A stretch of DNA of 59,055 nt, from assembly GCA_028291265.1 (NCBI GenBank), contig JAQGIK010000191.1:1-59055 (forward strand). Direction: 5' to 3'. A model generated the notes under the pieces. The model did no database searches and was not told the DNA's origin. It saw only the letters and a list, made by a program, of their open reading frames with translations. Positions within the stretch are counted from its first letter, which is position 1. Each line of letters begins with the position of its first letter. Of this stretch, positions 23,272 through 33,244 are shown piece after piece. The stretch comes from Caulobacter sp. (GTDB lineage Bacteria; Pseudomonadota; Alphaproteobacteria; Caulobacterales; Caulobacteraceae). Made by a program: the position numbers and the translations under genes.

Positions 23272-24261
23272 ATGGACCAGGGCCTGCCGATCATCGATGT
23301 CTCGCCTCTGTTTGGAGCGGACGGGAAAGCCCGCGCCGAGGTCGCCGACCGTATCGGCGAAGCCTGCCGCTCGCTCGGCTTCTTCTATGTCGTCGGCCAT
23401 GGCGTTCCGGACGCCGTGCTGGCCGAACTCGACGCTCAGTCGCGCGCCTTCTTCGCCCTGCCGGAAGCGGACAAGGCGGCTATCGCCATGAGCCGGGGCG
23501 GGCGGGCCTGGCGCGGCTGGTTCCCGCTCGGCGGTGAGCTGACCTCGGGCCAGCCGGACCGCAAGGAGGGGCTCTACCTCGGGCAGGAACTGCCGGCCGA
23601 CGATCCGCGCGTGCGGGTCGGGCTGCCGATGCATGGGGCCAACCTCTGGCCCGCCGCCCAGCCGGCCCTGCGTCCCGCCGTCGAGGCCTTCATGGCCGGG
23701 ACGGAGCGCGCGGCCCATGCCGTGCTGGAGGGCGTGGCGCTGAGCCTGGGCCTGCCCGCCGACTACTTCGCCCGCGCCTACACGGCCGATCCGACCGTGC
23801 TGTTCCGCATCTTCCACTACCCGGCCGCCCCGGCCGGCGATGCCGGCTGGGGGGTCGGCGAGCACACCGACTACGGGCTGCTGACCCTGCTGGCGCAGGA
23901 CGACCTGGGCGGCCTGCAGGTCAAGACGCCGTCCGGCTGGATCGAGGCGCCGCCGGTGCCCGGGGCCTTCGTCTGCAACATCGGCGACATGCTGGACCGG
24001 CTGACCGGCGGCGAATTCCGCTCGACGCCGCACCGGGTGCGCAACACCAGCGGCCGGGACCGATTGAGCTTTCCGCTATTCTTCGATCCGAGCTTCGACG
24101 CGGTGATCCGGCCGTTGCCGGGACGAGAGTATGCGCCGCCCGGCGAGCGCTGGGACGGCGTTGATCCGGCCGGTTTCGCCGGGACCTATGGCGACTACCT
24201 GCTGGGCAAGGTCGGCAAGGTGTTTCCGGACCTTGGCGCGACTGTGATTTCGCCGGGGTGA
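23272..24261 (+). CDS. 2-oxoglutarate/Fe(II)-dependent oxygenase, isopenicillin N synthase-like
   Basis: Soluble oxygenase of 329 residues. The N-terminal domain has PIIDVSPLF and [11 protein letters not shown], as in plant-type DIOX/IPNS proteins. The iron triad is His198 and Asp200 in [12 protein letters not shown] and His254 in STPHRVRN. Arg264 and Ser266 in [11 protein letters not shown] bind 2-oxoglutarate. The substrate cannot be deduced. It begins 24 bases after RTX copy 4 and ends 30 bases before tamA, but a shared function with either is not evident. Confidence 0.9.
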   Translation: MDQGLPIIDVSPLFGADGKARAEVADRIGEACRSLGFFYVVGHGVPDAVLAELDAQSRAFFALPEADKAAIAMSRGGRAWRGWFPLGGELTSGQPDRKEGLYLGQELPADDPRVRVGLPMHGANLWPAAQPALRPAVEAFMAGTERAAHAVLEGVALSLGLPADYFARAYTADPTVLFRIFHYPAAPAGDAGWGVGEHTDYGLLTLLAQDDLGGLQVKTPSGWIEAPPVPGAFVCNIGDMLDRLTGGEFRSTPHRVRNTSGRDRLSFPLFFDPSFDAVIRPLPGREYAPPGERWDGVDPAGFAGTYGDYLLGKVGKVFPDLGATVISPG

Positions 24262-24291
24262 CATCCCGGGCGAGCCTCGCTAGGACTGGCC

Positions 24292-26130
24292 ATGGGGCGC
24301 TTCGCAGGGATGATTGGATTGGCGACGCACCGCCTTTTGCTCTTCGCCGTCCTCAGCGCAGGCCTTTTGGCCCCCGCGCTCGCCGCGCGAGCCGAAGAGC
24401 CCAAGGCCAGCGTCCAGGGCGCCCTTGACGACGACCTGCGCGACCTGATCCGCAAGGCCATCGGAACCACTGACAAGCCGGCCAGCTCGCGCTTCGAGGC
24501 CCGCCGGCGTGGGCGCGAGGCCGCCGAGGCCGCCACCGCCGTGCTGCGCTCGGAGGGCTACTACGCCAGCGAGGTGACCACCGACCTGGGCGACCGCGAG
24601 GAGGACGCCGACAGCGAGGCCGCCCCCCGCGCCGTGGTCAAGGTCGAGGAAGGGCCGGTGTTCCACATCAAACGGCCGTCGATCAGCTGGGAGAACGCGG
24701 CGCCGGCCCCCGAGGTGCAGAGCGCCGGGACCCTGGCCATGGCCCTGCGCCGCGGGGCGGCGGGACGGGCGGCGGACGTGCTGGCCGCCGAGGGCCGGAT
24801 CGTCTCGGCCATCCAGCAGCGCGGCCATGCCGACGCCCAGGCGCTGCCGCGCTCGGTCATCGTCGATCACGCCGACCAGAGTGTGATGCCCACCTTCAAG
24901 ATCGATGCGGGGCCGCTGGTCAAGCTGGACGGGCTGGTCATCGACTATCGCGGCCGCACCGACCGCGACTGGATCAGGAAGCTGGTCCCCTGGAAGCCGG
25001 GGTCGGTCTACGCCCCGGACGAGATGGGCGAACTGGAGCGCCGCCTGCGCGAGACCGGGGCCTTCGACACCGTCCAGGTCGCCCTGCAGCCGGCCGACCA
25101 GGTGACGGCCGAGGGCTGGCGGCCGGTGTTGCTGACCTTGAAGGACCGGCCGCGCCGGTCGCTGGAGATCGGCGCCGGCTATTCGACCAGCGAGGGGGCC
25201 GGCCTCGACATCACCACCACCCGCTACAACGGCTGGAAGCGGGCCGACACGCGGATCATCGCCCTGCGCCTGGCCGAGCTGCAGCAGCGGCTGGACTACA
25301 AGGTTTCCCTACCGCACTGGCGCGAGCCGCGGCAGACCCTGAGCCTGACCGCCAGTGTCTACAACGAGGTCACCGACGCCTATGACCAGACCGGCGCCTC
25401 GCTGACCGCCGACGTCACCCGGCGCACCGGCGTCAACGCCTACCTGACCTGGGGCGCCTCGGTGGACGGCGGGCGGGTGGCCGAGATCCTGACCGTCGGC
25501 AACGTCGTGCTGCGCGGCGTCGACCGCGACCTCTACAACGTCGCCCTGCTGGGGGCCCTGGCGGTCGACCGCTCGAGCGATCCGCTGGATCCCAGGAGTG
25601 GCTGGCGGTTCGAGGCGAGGGCCGAGCCGATCGTCACCTTCGGCGACGCGCAGCTGACCTATCTGAAGCTTACAGGGCAGGGCAGCTTCTACCTGCCGCT
25701 CGACGATGAGCAGAAGTTCGTCATCGCCAGCCGGGTGAAGGCCGGGATGATCACCGGCGCCGACTCGCCGGACGTGCCGGCGGCGCGGCGGTTCTATTCG
25801 GGCGGCGGCGGTTCTGTACGCGGCTATGGCTACCAGGGCATCGGGCCGCGGATCAGTTCGACGCCGCTGGGCGGGATTTCGCTGGCCGAGGCCTCGGTCG
25901 AGTTCCGCTACCAGATCACCGAGCGCTGGGAGGCGGTGGCCTTCATCGACGGCGGGGCGGTGGGGACCGACAGCTTTCCGGGCGGCGACGACTTCAGCGC
26001 CGGGGTCGGCTTCGGGGTGCGCTACAACCTGGGCTTCGGACCGATCCGGGCCGACATCGCCTTCCCGCTCGACCCGCGCGACAACGACGCGCCGTTCCAG
26101 ATCTACATCAGCATAGGGCAGGCGTTTTGA
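24292..26130 (+). CDS. tamA: Translocation and assembly module outer-membrane protein TamA
   Basis: Omp85-family outer-membrane barrel, 612 residues. A signal peptide (LLLFAVLSAGLLAPALAARA) precedes three POTRA-type domains up to about residue 280, for example FKIDAGPLVKLDGLVIDYRG. The 16-strand barrel follows, with the conserved loop-6 motif GSVRGYGYQGIGP near residue 505 and the closing strand IYISIGQAF ending in phenylalanine. It works with TamB to insert certain outer-membrane proteins and to move lipids. The stop codon overlaps the TTG start of the next gene, so the pair is translationally coupled. Confidence 0.94.
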   Translation: MGRFAGMIGLATHRLLLFAVLSAGLLAPALAARAEEPKASVQGALDDDLRDLIRKAIGTTDKPASSRFEARRRGREAAEAATAVLRSEGYYASEVTTDLGDREEDADSEAAPRAVVKVEEGPVFHIKRPSISWENAAPAPEVQSAGTLAMALRRGAAGRAADVLAAEGRIVSAIQQRGHADAQALPRSVIVDHADQSVMPTFKIDAGPLVKLDGLVIDYRGRTDRDWIRKLVPWKPGSVYAPDEMGELERRLRETGAFDTVQVALQPADQVTAEGWRPVLLTLKDRPRRSLEIGAGYSTSEGAGLDITTTRYNGWKRADTRIIALRLAELQQRLDYKVSLPHWREPRQTLSLTASVYNEVTDAYDQTGASLTADVTRRTGVNAYLTWGASVDGGRVAEILTVGNVVLRGVDRDLYNVALLGALAVDRSSDPLDPRSGWRFEARAEPIVTFGDAQLTYLKLTGQGSFYLPLDDEQKFVIASRVKAGMITGADSPDVPAARRFYSGGGGSVRGYGYQGIGPRISSTPLGGISLAEASVEFRYQITERWEAVAFIDGGAVGTDSFPGGDDFSAGVGFGVRYNLGFGPIRADIAFPLDPRDNDAPFQIYISIGQAF

Positions 26131-29100
26131 CCGGCGCCGACCAGACCCCCGCCGCGCCGGTCCGGGCGAGGAACCATCTGCGCCGCTGGTTCCCCAGCAG
26201 CGCCCCCGGCTGGGTCATCCTGGTCTCGGCCGTCGCCGTGATCGTCGTGGCGACGGTGGCGGTCGGGGTGCGGTTCGGGCTCAACACCGTGCCGGGGCTG
26301 GCCTTCGTCGAGGCGCAGGCCAACGGGCTGAAGATCGGCCGCTACGGCAAGCTGAAGATCGAGGGGGTCAGCGGCGACATCTGGCGCAACGTCACCATCC
26401 GCCGGCTGATCATCTACGACGAGAAGGGGACCTGGCTGGAGGGCCGGAACCTGAACATGAAGTGGCGCTATCACGAGCTGTTCGTGCGCCGCTTCCACGC
26501 CGACGCGATTCACGCCGAACAGGTCACCCTGATCCGCCGGCCGACCCTGACGCCGAAGGAGAAGTCGGGGTCGCTGCCTCTAACCATTCTGATCGACGCC
26601 CTGCAGGCCAAGATCGAGTCAAAGCCGGCCTTCAGCCAGGTCGAGGGCCGCTTCGACCTCTCCGGGCGGCTGGCGCTGCAGCGAGGCGGCGGCACGGCCG
26701 GGCGGTTCGTGGCCCGCAGCCTGATGCACCAGGGCGACTTCGCCGACGTGGCCTTCGACCTCGGCCGGTCCGACGCCCTGATGGTCAACGCCCGGGCTTC
26801 GGAAGCCAGGGGCGGCGCGCTGGCCGGGGCGCTCGGACTCGACGCCAAACAGCCTTTCTCGCTGGACGCCCAGGCGCGGGGCACCACCAAGGTCGGACAG
26901 TTCAAGTTGCTGGTCACCTCCGGGCCGAACCAGCCAGCCAAGGCCGACGGCAGCTGGGACGCCAGGGGAGGGGCGGCCAACGGCTATGTGCGGCTCGACG
27001 CCTCGCGGCTGACGGGGCTGTACGCCCGGCTGTTCGGGCCGCAGGTGAAGTTCGACATCGCCGGCAAGAAGGGCCTGGGCGACTTCTACGACCTGAACGC
27101 CCGGCTGGACTCCGAGACCCTGTCGGTGACGGCGGTCGGGCCGGCCAACCTCGGCAAGCGGATGGCCGGGCCGGGCGGGCTGGCGGTGACCGGCAACACG
27201 CCGTCGATCGAGCGGCTGACGCTTGGCTCGGTGAAGGGGCAGGGGAATTTCATCGGCCGATTCAACGGCGACATCGCCAACTTCACCCTGCGCGGCGACG
27301 TGCGCGGGGCCAATGTCAGCCTGGCCGGATACACGCTCGGCGCGGCCTCCGGGCCGGTGACCCTGGCGCGCGCCAAGGGCGAGATCGGCATCGTCACCAG
27401 CCTGGTCGGGTCGGGCGGACGCGGGCAGGGGTATCTGGCCGCGCTGCTGGGGCCGAAGCCGACGGCCGACGGCGATATCGCCATCCTCAAGGATGGCCGG
27501 GTGCTGCTGAAACGCGTTCGGGCCAACGGGGCGGGGCTGAAGGTCGATGCCAGCGGCTCGCGCGGGCTGCTCGGCGGGCTGTCGTTCAAGGGTAAGGCGG
27601 AGCTGTGGAACTTCGGGGCCGCCAGGCTCGGCGGCAAGGGGCGGCTGGCGGGCAGCTGGTCGGCCGACCAGGGCGGCGACGGCAAGCCCTGGGTGTTCAC
27701 GGTCGACGCCAAGGGGACCGGGCTGGCGCTGGGCGTCAGTGAACTGGACCGCTTGCTGGGCCCGGCCCCGCGGCTGCGCGGCAAGGCCAGCCTGCAGAAC
27801 GGGGCGGTCGATGTCGCCGAGGCGCGGCTGGACGGCGACAAGGCGTTTGCCAAGGGCGCCGGCCGGCTGGGGGCCAAGGGCGACCTGGCCTTCAAGCTCG
27901 ACTGGAACGCCGAGGGGCCGTTCCGGGTCGGGCCGGTCGAGGTGGCGGGCAAGGCCAGGGGCGATGGGTCGATCTCCGGCTCGCTGTTGGCCCCGCGCGC
28001 CGACCTGACGGCCCAGGTCGACCAGATCGACCTGCCGCGCCTGCCGCTGCGCAACGCCGCCCTGACCCTGACCTTCATGCAGCGGCCGGGCGGCGGTGAC
28101 GGGGCCTTCGCCCTGGCCGCCGAGAGCCAGTACGGCCCGGCGCGGCTGCGCACCGATTTCGCCTTCACCGACGGCGGGGTGAACCTGTCGGGCCTCGACG
28201 CCGACGCCGGCGGGGTCAAGGCCCGGGGCTCGGTCGCTTTGCGGCGCGGGCGGCCGTCGTCGGCCGATCTGGTGCTGGCGGTCGGGCCCGGGGTGTTGCT
28301 GACCGAAGGCTCGATCACCGGCACGGCGAAGATCGTCGATGCGTCAGGCGGGGCGCGGGCGACGCTCAACCTGACGGCCAAGGACGCGGTGTTGCGCGAC
28401 GCCGCCGGGCTGACGCTGGATACGGCGACCATCACCGCCGACGGACCGCTTGACCGCCTGCCGCTGCGCATCCAGGCCAGCGGGGCGGCGCCGAACGGTT
28501 CGTACAGCCTCGACGCCAACGGCATCCTGACCGAACAGCCGCAGGCCCAGGGCTGGCAGCTGACCCTCGACGGCGCGGGCAAGCTCGGCCGCACCCAGAT
28601 CCGCACCACCGAAACGGCGCGGCTGGTGTTCGGCGGGCCGGTGACCGAGGCCCACCTGAAGCTGGCCGCGACGGGCGGCCGGGCCGCCGACGGCGGCGGC
28701 ACGGCGGTCATCGACGCCCGCATCGCCAAGGGCAGCGCCGACATCGTCGCCGACATCACCGGCCTGCCGCTGGCCGCCATCAATGAAGACCTGGCCGGGC
28801 GGGCCGATGCGAAGCTGACCCTGCGCGGCCAGGGCGAGACCCTGACCGGGGCGCTCGACGCCACGGTCAAGAACGTCCGGGCCCGTGGCTCGGGCAAGAC
28901 CCTGACCCTCGACGGCGAGGTGCAGGCGCGGCTCAACGACCGGACCATCACCATCGAGGCCACCGCCTCCAGCGCCCAGGGGCTGAAGGCCAACGGCTCG
29001 TTCGTGCTGCCGGCCGTGGCCAGCGCCGCGCCGCTGCGGCTGGCCATCGACCGGCGGCGGCCGGCGCAGGGGACTTTCCACGCCGACGGCGAGATCAAGC

Positions 29101-30350
29101 CGCTGTGGGACCTGCTGATGAGCGGCGAACGGTCGCTCAGCGGCCAGGTGGTGCTCAACGGCACGCTCGGCGGCACCCTGGCCGATCCGCGCCTGCTGGG
29201 CGAAGGGGCGCTGTCGAACGGGACCTTCGAGGACGGGCCGACCGGTATCAAGCTGCGCAACGTCGGCCTGACCGCCGCCTTCGCCGACAACGCCATCGAC
29301 ATCCGCCAAGTCTCGGCCACCGATCCGAAAGGCGGCAAGGCGACGGGCTCGGGCCGCATCAGCCTGCTGCGCGAGGGCAGCAGCAGCTTCCGTCTCGACC
29401 TGACCAAGTTCCAGGTCATCGACAACGACATCGCCCAAGCCACCGCCTCGGGCCAGGTGACCATCAACCGCACGGCCGCCGGCAATCCGCGCGTCGAGGG
29501 CGCCCTGCGCATCGACCGGGCCGAGATCGCCGCCGAGCCGTTGAGCCCTAGCGGTGTGACGCCGATGGACGTCGTCGAAATCAACAGGCCGATCACCCCC
29601 GCCGCCCGCCGGGCCGAGGCCCGCGAGGCGGCGAAGGACCGTGGGGCGACGATCGAACTGGCCGTCGCGCTGAAGGCGCCGCGCGGCCTGTTCGTCCGGG
29701 GCCGGGGTCTCGACGTCGAGATGAGCCTCGACGCCAATGTCTCCGGGACCACGGCCCATCCGGTGCTGACCGGCATGGCCCGGGTGGTGCGCGGCGAGTA
29801 CGACTTCGCCGGCAAGCGCTTCGAGTTCGACGAGCGCGGCAGTGTCACCCTGTCCACCGACCCCTCCAAGATCCGGCTCAACCTGACCGCCACCCGCGAG
29901 GATCCGTCGATCACCGCCGTGATCCGCGTCGAAGGCACGGCCGCCAAGCCGGAGATCACCCTGACCTCCTCGCCGCAACTGCCGCAGGACGAGGTGCTGA
30001 GCCGGGTCCTGTTCGGCAGCTCGGCGGCGCAGCTTAGCCCCTATGAGGCCGCTCAGCTCGCCTCGGCGTTGGCGGCGCTGGCCGGCGGCGGCGGGTTCGA
30101 CGTCATCGGCAACGTCCGCGAACTGGCCGGGCTGGACCGGCTGACCATCGGCGGCACCGAACTGACCGGTGTCACCGTGGCCGGGGGCAAGTACCTGACC
30201 AACGACGTCTACTTCGAACTGATCGGCGGCGGGCGCGAGGGCGGGGCCGTGCAGGTCGAGTGGCGGGTGCGCAAGAACCTCTCGCTGGTCAGCCGCATCG
30301 CCGGCAGCGGCGACAGCAAGCTGTCGGTCCGTTGGCGGCGCGACTACTAG
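26127..30350 (+). CDS. tamB: Translocation and assembly module protein TamB (DUF490)
   Basis: AsmA-like bridge protein of 1407 residues. One N-terminal membrane helix (GWVILVSAVAVIVVATVAVG, about residues 28-47) anchors it in the inner membrane. The long periplasmic part is repetitive beta structure forming a groove. The C-terminal DUF490 domain is clear: VRGEYDFAGKRFEFDERG, TSSPQLPQDEVLSRVLFGSS and the terminal KLSVRWRRDY. The start is TTG at 26127, inside the tamA stop (TTGA); no in-frame ATG or GTG exists before the membrane helix, which supports this choice. The stop lies in a CTAG shared with the convergent DUF1428 gene. Confidence 0.94.
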   Translation: MTGADQTPAAPVRARNHLRRWFPSSAPGWVILVSAVAVIVVATVAVGVRFGLNTVPGLAFVEAQANGLKIGRYGKLKIEGVSGDIWRNVTIRRLIIYDEKGTWLEGRNLNMKWRYHELFVRRFHADAIHAEQVTLIRRPTLTPKEKSGSLPLTILIDALQAKIESKPAFSQVEGRFDLSGRLALQRGGGTAGRFVARSLMHQGDFADVAFDLGRSDALMVNARASEARGGALAGALGLDAKQPFSLDAQARGTTKVGQFKLLVTSGPNQPAKADGSWDARGGAANGYVRLDASRLTGLYARLFGPQVKFDIAGKKGLGDFYDLNARLDSETLSVTAVGPANLGKRMAGPGGLAVTGNTPSIERLTLGSVKGQGNFIGRFNGDIANFTLRGDVRGANVSLAGYTLGAASGPVTLARAKGEIGIVTSLVGSGGRGQGYLAALLGPKPTADGDIAILKDGRVLLKRVRANGAGLKVDASGSRGLLGGLSFKGKAELWNFGAARLGGKGRLAGSWSADQGGDGKPWVFTVDAKGTGLALGVSELDRLLGPAPRLRGKASLQNGAVDVAEARLDGDKAFAKGAGRLGAKGDLAFKLDWNAEGPFRVGPVEVAGKARGDGSISGSLLAPRADLTAQVDQIDLPRLPLRNAALTLTFMQRPGGGDGAFALAAESQYGPARLRTDFAFTDGGVNLSGLDADAGGVKARGSVALRRGRPSSADLVLAVGPGVLLTEGSITGTAKIVDASGGARATLNLTAKDAVLRDAAGLTLDTATITADGPLDRLPLRIQASGAAPNGSYSLDANGILTEQPQAQGWQLTLDGAGKLGRTQIRTTETARLVFGGPVTEAHLKLAATGGRAADGGGTAVIDARIAKGSADIVADITGLPLAAINEDLAGRADAKLTLRGQGETLTGALDATVKNVRARGSGKTLTLDGEVQARLNDRTITIEATASSAQGLKANGSFVLPAVASAAPLRLAIDRRRPAQGTFHADGEIKPLWDLLMSGERSLSGQVVLNGTLGGTLADPRLLGEGALSNGTFEDGPTGIKLRNVGLTAAFADNAIDIRQVSATDPKGGKATGSGRISLLREGSSSFRLDLTKFQVIDNDIAQATASGQVTINRTAAGNPRVEGALRIDRAEIAAEPLSPSGVTPMDVVEINRPITPAARRAEAREAAKDRGATIELAVALKAPRGLFVRGRGLDVEMSLDANVSGTTAHPVLTGMARVVRGEYDFAGKRFEFDERGSVTLSTDPSKIRLNLTATREDPSITAVIRVEGTAAKPEITLTSSPQLPQDEVLSRVLFGSSAAQLSPYEAAQLASALAALAGGGGFDVIGNVRELAGLDRLTIGGTELTGVTVAGGKYLTNDVYFELIGGGREGGAVQVEWRVRKNLSLVSRIAGSGDSKLSVRWRRDY

Positions 30351-30700
30351 CGCTTCGTCAGCTCGGTGAAGCCGCCGAAGATCATCCGCTTGCCGTCGAA
30401 GGGCATGCTGGCCGGGTCTTGGTGGAGGCGCGGGTCAGCCATGACCTTGGCGTTGACCTCGTCGCGCTTCTCCTTCGACTCGTAGGTGATCCAGGAGAAG
30501 ATCACGACCTCGTCGTCCTTGGCCAGGACAGCGCGGGGGAAGCTGGTCAGTTCGCCGTAGGGCACGTCGTCGCCGACGCATTCGACGTAGGACAGGGCGC
30601 CGTGGTCCATCCAGACCTCGGCGCCGGTCTCGGTCATCTTCTTGTACGCATCGAGCTTGTCCTTGGGGACCGCGAGCAGGAATCCATCAACGTAGGCCAT
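30347..30700 (-). CDS. DUF1428 family protein (YbaA-like)
   Basis: Small cytosolic protein of 117 residues. MAYVDGFLLAVPKDKLDAYK at the start, the WMDHGALSYVECVGDD segment and the end PFDGKRMIFGGFTEL identify the DUF1428 family, a ferredoxin-like alpha/beta barrel related to dimeric ABM-type folds. The function is unknown. A good Shine-Dalgarno (GGAGAAGAGG) lies immediately upstream. It is the gene downstream of the LysR regulator on the same strand, 87 bases away. Confidence 0.93.
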   Translation of the reverse strand: MAYVDGFLLAVPKDKLDAYKKMTETGAEVWMDHGALSYVECVGDDVPYGELTSFPRAVLAKDDEVVIFSWITYESKEKRDEVNAKVMADPRLHQDPASMPFDGKRMIFGGFTELTKR

Positions 30701-30787
30701 CCTCTTCTCCTTCGGCTATTTCCACAGGACGGTTGAGACCGCCCTGATCCGACAGCAGTGAACCGACCCCGGCGCATTTTTCCAGCG

Positions 30788-31684
30788 TCACGGCCTCCCC
30801 GTCATGATCGCGCGGTTCGCCTGCATCCGTTCCGCCACGAAATCGGCGAATGCCCGGACGTGCGGAGCCGTCCTGAGGTCCTCCCGGACGATCAGCCAGA
30901 CCTCGGAGTCGAGTTCGGGCATGGGCGGCAGGCACCGCAGCAGATCAGGTTCTCCATCCCCCATAACGCACGGCAGCATGGCCAGCCCCATGTTGGCCCT
31001 CAGGTTGGCGATGAGGCCGGTCAGGCTGTTGGACCGGAAGCGGATGGCGCCCGGAGATGCTCGCTCCGCCAGCCAGATCACCGGTGCGAGCGTGGCCATC
31101 CGGCCGTCCATGCCGACCACGGGGTGATTGGCGATCTCGGCCATGGTGGCAGGCGCGCCCCGCTCCTCGGCATAGGCGCGGCTGCAATACAGGTTCCAGC
31201 CCGAATACGGCATCCGCCGCGCCACCACCCCCGCGCCTTCGGGACTGGAGCCTGCCCGAACCGCGATGTCGGCCTCGCCGCGGGCGAGGTCCATTCGCTC
31301 ATCGGAACTTATAACCTCGATGGTGACGCCCGGATGGGTCTTCTGGAAAGAGGGCAGCCACGGCACCACTAGCCGACTGGCGATGGTGTCGCTGCAGGTC
31401 AGGCGTACCGTGCCGCCCAGCGCGCGCTGCTCGGCGGCCATGCGGTGGGAAAGGGCCGTGACTTCCGCCTCCATGCGCTCGGCCGCCTCCGAAACCTTCA
31501 GGCCCGCTTCGGTGGCGCGATAGCCCTGGCGTTGCCGCTCGAACAGCCGCGTTCCCAGCGCCGCCTCCAGGTGGGCGATCCGGCGGATGACGGTGCTCTG
31601 GTTGACGCCAAGGGCCCGCGCCGCCCCAAGCGCCGCGCCCGACCTCGTCACCGCCAACACAAAACGCAGATCATCCCAGTCCAT
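30788..31684 (-). CDS. LysR family transcriptional regulator
   Basis: Regulator of 298 residues from the ATG at 31684 (MDWDDLRFVLAV). The frame opens 9 codons earlier, but this ATG gives the standard LysR N-terminus. The winged helix-turn-helix covers residues 10-60 (GAALGAARALGVNQSTVIRR, IAHLEAALGTRLFER). The effector domain includes GTVRLTCSDTIASRLV and ARGEADIAVRAG. It is divergent from the GST gene, which it probably controls, as is usual for LysR proteins. The effector is unknown. Confidence 0.93.
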   Translation of the reverse strand: MDWDDLRFVLAVTRSGAALGAARALGVNQSTVIRRIAHLEAALGTRLFERQRQGYRATEAGLKVSEAAERMEAEVTALSHRMAAEQRALGGTVRLTCSDTIASRLVVPWLPSFQKTHPGVTIEVISSDERMDLARGEADIAVRAGSSPEGAGVVARRMPYSGWNLYCSRAYAEERGAPATMAEIANHPVVGMDGRMATLAPVIWLAERASPGAIRFRSNSLTGLIANLRANMGLAMLPCVMGDGEPDLLRCLPPMPELDSEVWLIVREDLRTAPHVRAFADFVAERMQANRAIMTGRP

Positions 31685-31692
31685 GGCCCATA

Positions 31693-31706
31693 CTGCAAAA
31701 ACGCAG
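31693..31706. promoter_or_regulatory. Candidate LysR operator
   Basis: The inverted repeat CTGC-AAAAAC-GCAG lies 9 bases before the LysR start in the 155-base gap shared with the divergent GST gene. Size and place suit an autoregulatory LysR site, but the arms are short and there is no second copy to support it. Confidence 0.35.
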
Positions 31707-31839
31707 AACAACTTGGCAAGACCGCGGATTGTGACCGTCGTTCGTCGAAGCTAGACAACCGGTCCCGACGGAATGCCCCGCCGGGAAATGACAAGAGCAA
31801 CCGCCGGAATGTCCCGGCCAACTTGGGGATGTCCCTGCC

Positions 31840-32514
31840 ATGAAACTTTACTACGACCCCATCTCGACCACCTCGCGCCCTGTACTGCTGCTGATTCAGG
31901 ACGCGCGTCTGCCCATCGAACTGGTCGAGATCAGCCTGTTCGCCGAGGCCCACCGGTCGCCGGCGTTCACCGCCCTGAACCCGAGCCAGGCCGTCCCGGC
32001 CCTGGCGCTGGACGGCGGCCAGGTCATCACCGAGGTGTCCGCCATCCTCAAGTTTCTCGCCGAGCAGGCGCGCCACCCGGCCTACCCGGCCGATCTGAAG
32101 GCGCGGGCCCGGGTGAACCAGCTGATGGACTGGTTCAACACCGGCTTCTATCGCGACTTCGGCTACGGCCTGGTCTACCCGCAGTGCATTCCGGCCTACG
32201 CCCACACAAACGCCACGACGCAGGCCGACATCCTGCGCCGGGGCGCCGAGCGGTCGGCCCGCTGGCTGGGTATCCTCAATGACCATTTTCTGGCGGAGGG
32301 CCCCTGGCTTTGCGGCGAGGCGGTGACGATCGCCGACTATCTCGGCGGCGGCTTTGTCTCGCTTGGGGACTGGGTCGGCTTCGACCTGTCGCCCTGGCCC
32401 AATGTGTCCCGTTGGATGAGCGCCCTGAAGGCGACCAGCGGCTGGACGGCCACCCACGGCCCGTTCGACTCCTTCCTGGCCATGATGGCCGAGCAGCGCC
32501 GGCAGTCGGCATGA
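31840..32514 (+). CDS. Glutathione S-transferase family protein
   Basis: Protein of 224 residues with an N-terminal thioredoxin-like GST domain (MKLYYDPISTTSRPVLLLIQ, then NPSQAVPALALDGGQVITEV with the cis-proline VPAL and the glutathione-binding E/S pair TEVSAI) and a helical C-terminal domain (FLAEGPWLCGEAVTIADYLG). It probably conjugates glutathione to, or isomerises, a small molecule. Its stop overlaps the start of the VOC gene (ATGA at 32511-32514), so the two are coupled and may work on the same substrate. The divergent LysR gene is the likely regulator. Confidence 0.9.
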   Translation: MKLYYDPISTTSRPVLLLIQDARLPIELVEISLFAEAHRSPAFTALNPSQAVPALALDGGQVITEVSAILKFLAEQARHPAYPADLKARARVNQLMDWFNTGFYRDFGYGLVYPQCIPAYAHTNATTQADILRRGAERSARWLGILNDHFLAEGPWLCGEAVTIADYLGGGFVSLGDWVGFDLSPWPNVSRWMSALKATSGWTATHGPFDSFLAMMAEQRRQSA

Positions 32515-32996
32515 GCGTCCGGGGCCTGCATCACATGGCCTTCCGCTGCCGCGACAGCGAGGAGACCCGCGCCTTCTATGAGGAGGTGATGGGCTTCCCG
32601 CTGGTCGGGGCGATGGATCTGTCGGCCAGCGCCACCGGCCGGCCGGTCCGCGTCCTGCACAGCTTCTTCGAGATGGCCCCGGGCAGCTATGTGGCCTTCT
32701 TCGAGGTCGAGGGCGATCCGTTCGAACCGACGCCACGGCACGATTTCGACCTGCACATGGCGTTGGAGGCCGATCCGTCCACCATTGCGCGGACGGTCGA
32801 GGCGGCCAGGGCGCGGGGTCTGGAGGTGCGAGGCCCGTCGGACCATGGCTTCATCCGCTCGACCTATTTCCGCGACCCCAATGGTTATGTGGTCGAACTG
32901 ACGACCCCAGCCGAGGGCCACGAAGGTCTCGGAGCGGCGACGGCCGCGACGGCGCGCCGGACGCTCAGCGCCTGGACCGCGGCCAAGATCGCCTAG
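32511..32996 (+). CDS. VOC family (glyoxalase/dioxygenase fold) protein
   Basis: Protein of 161 residues from ATG at 32511 (MSVRGLHHMAFRCRDSEETR). Two beta-alpha-beta-beta-beta modules are visible: His8 in LHHMAFR with FYEEVMGFPLVG, and later HDFDLHMALEAD with the metal-ligand-like glutamate in NGYVVELTTP. This fits a metal-dependent lyase, isomerase or dioxygenase of the vicinal oxygen chelate class. The start overlaps the GST stop. A glutathione-linked glyoxalase or ring-opening activity would suit the neighbour, but that is inference. The last base group CTAG is shared with the next, convergent gene. Confidence 0.88.
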   Translation: MSVRGLHHMAFRCRDSEETRAFYEEVMGFPLVGAMDLSASATGRPVRVLHSFFEMAPGSYVAFFEVEGDPFEPTPRHDFDLHMALEADPSTIARTVEAARARGLEVRGPSDHGFIRSTYFRDPNGYVVELTTPAEGHEGLGAATAATARRTLSAWTAAKIA

Positions 32997-33244
32997 AGCT
33001 CGTCGAAGGGGGGCGGCAGTTCGCCGGACTTGAACAGCAGCACGGGGTTCTCGTCGTAGTCGCCCATCTCGGTGTCGGCCGAGATGCTGTAGGCGACCAC
33101 GCCCAGCCGCAGGGGGCCGAGCCGCTCGGCCTTGCGGCGGGCTTCCTCGGCGGTCTTGCAGCCCACGGCCTGTTCGGCGCGGAACTTCGAGCGGCCCTTG
33201 CCGGCCACGTAGGACTGAACGAGGTGGACGGTCTCGGTCGCCAC
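32993..33244 (-). CDS. Small conserved-looking protein of unknown function
   Basis: Protein of 83 residues (MATETVHLVQSYVAGKGRSK at the N-terminus) that I do not recognise as a named family. The pattern of a short beta strand, an Ala/Arg-rich helix (AVGCKTAEEARRKAERLG) and a beta strand (LGVVAYSISADTEMGDYDEN) looks like a compact alpha/beta domain. The stop overlaps that of the VOC gene; a 36-residue basic protein gene ends at 33245, directly upstream of this start, so the two are probably one small operon. Confidence 0.7.
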   Translation of the reverse strand: MATETVHLVQSYVAGKGRSKFRAEQAVGCKTAEEARRKAERLGPLRLGVVAYSISADTEMGDYDENPVLLFKSGELPPPFDEL

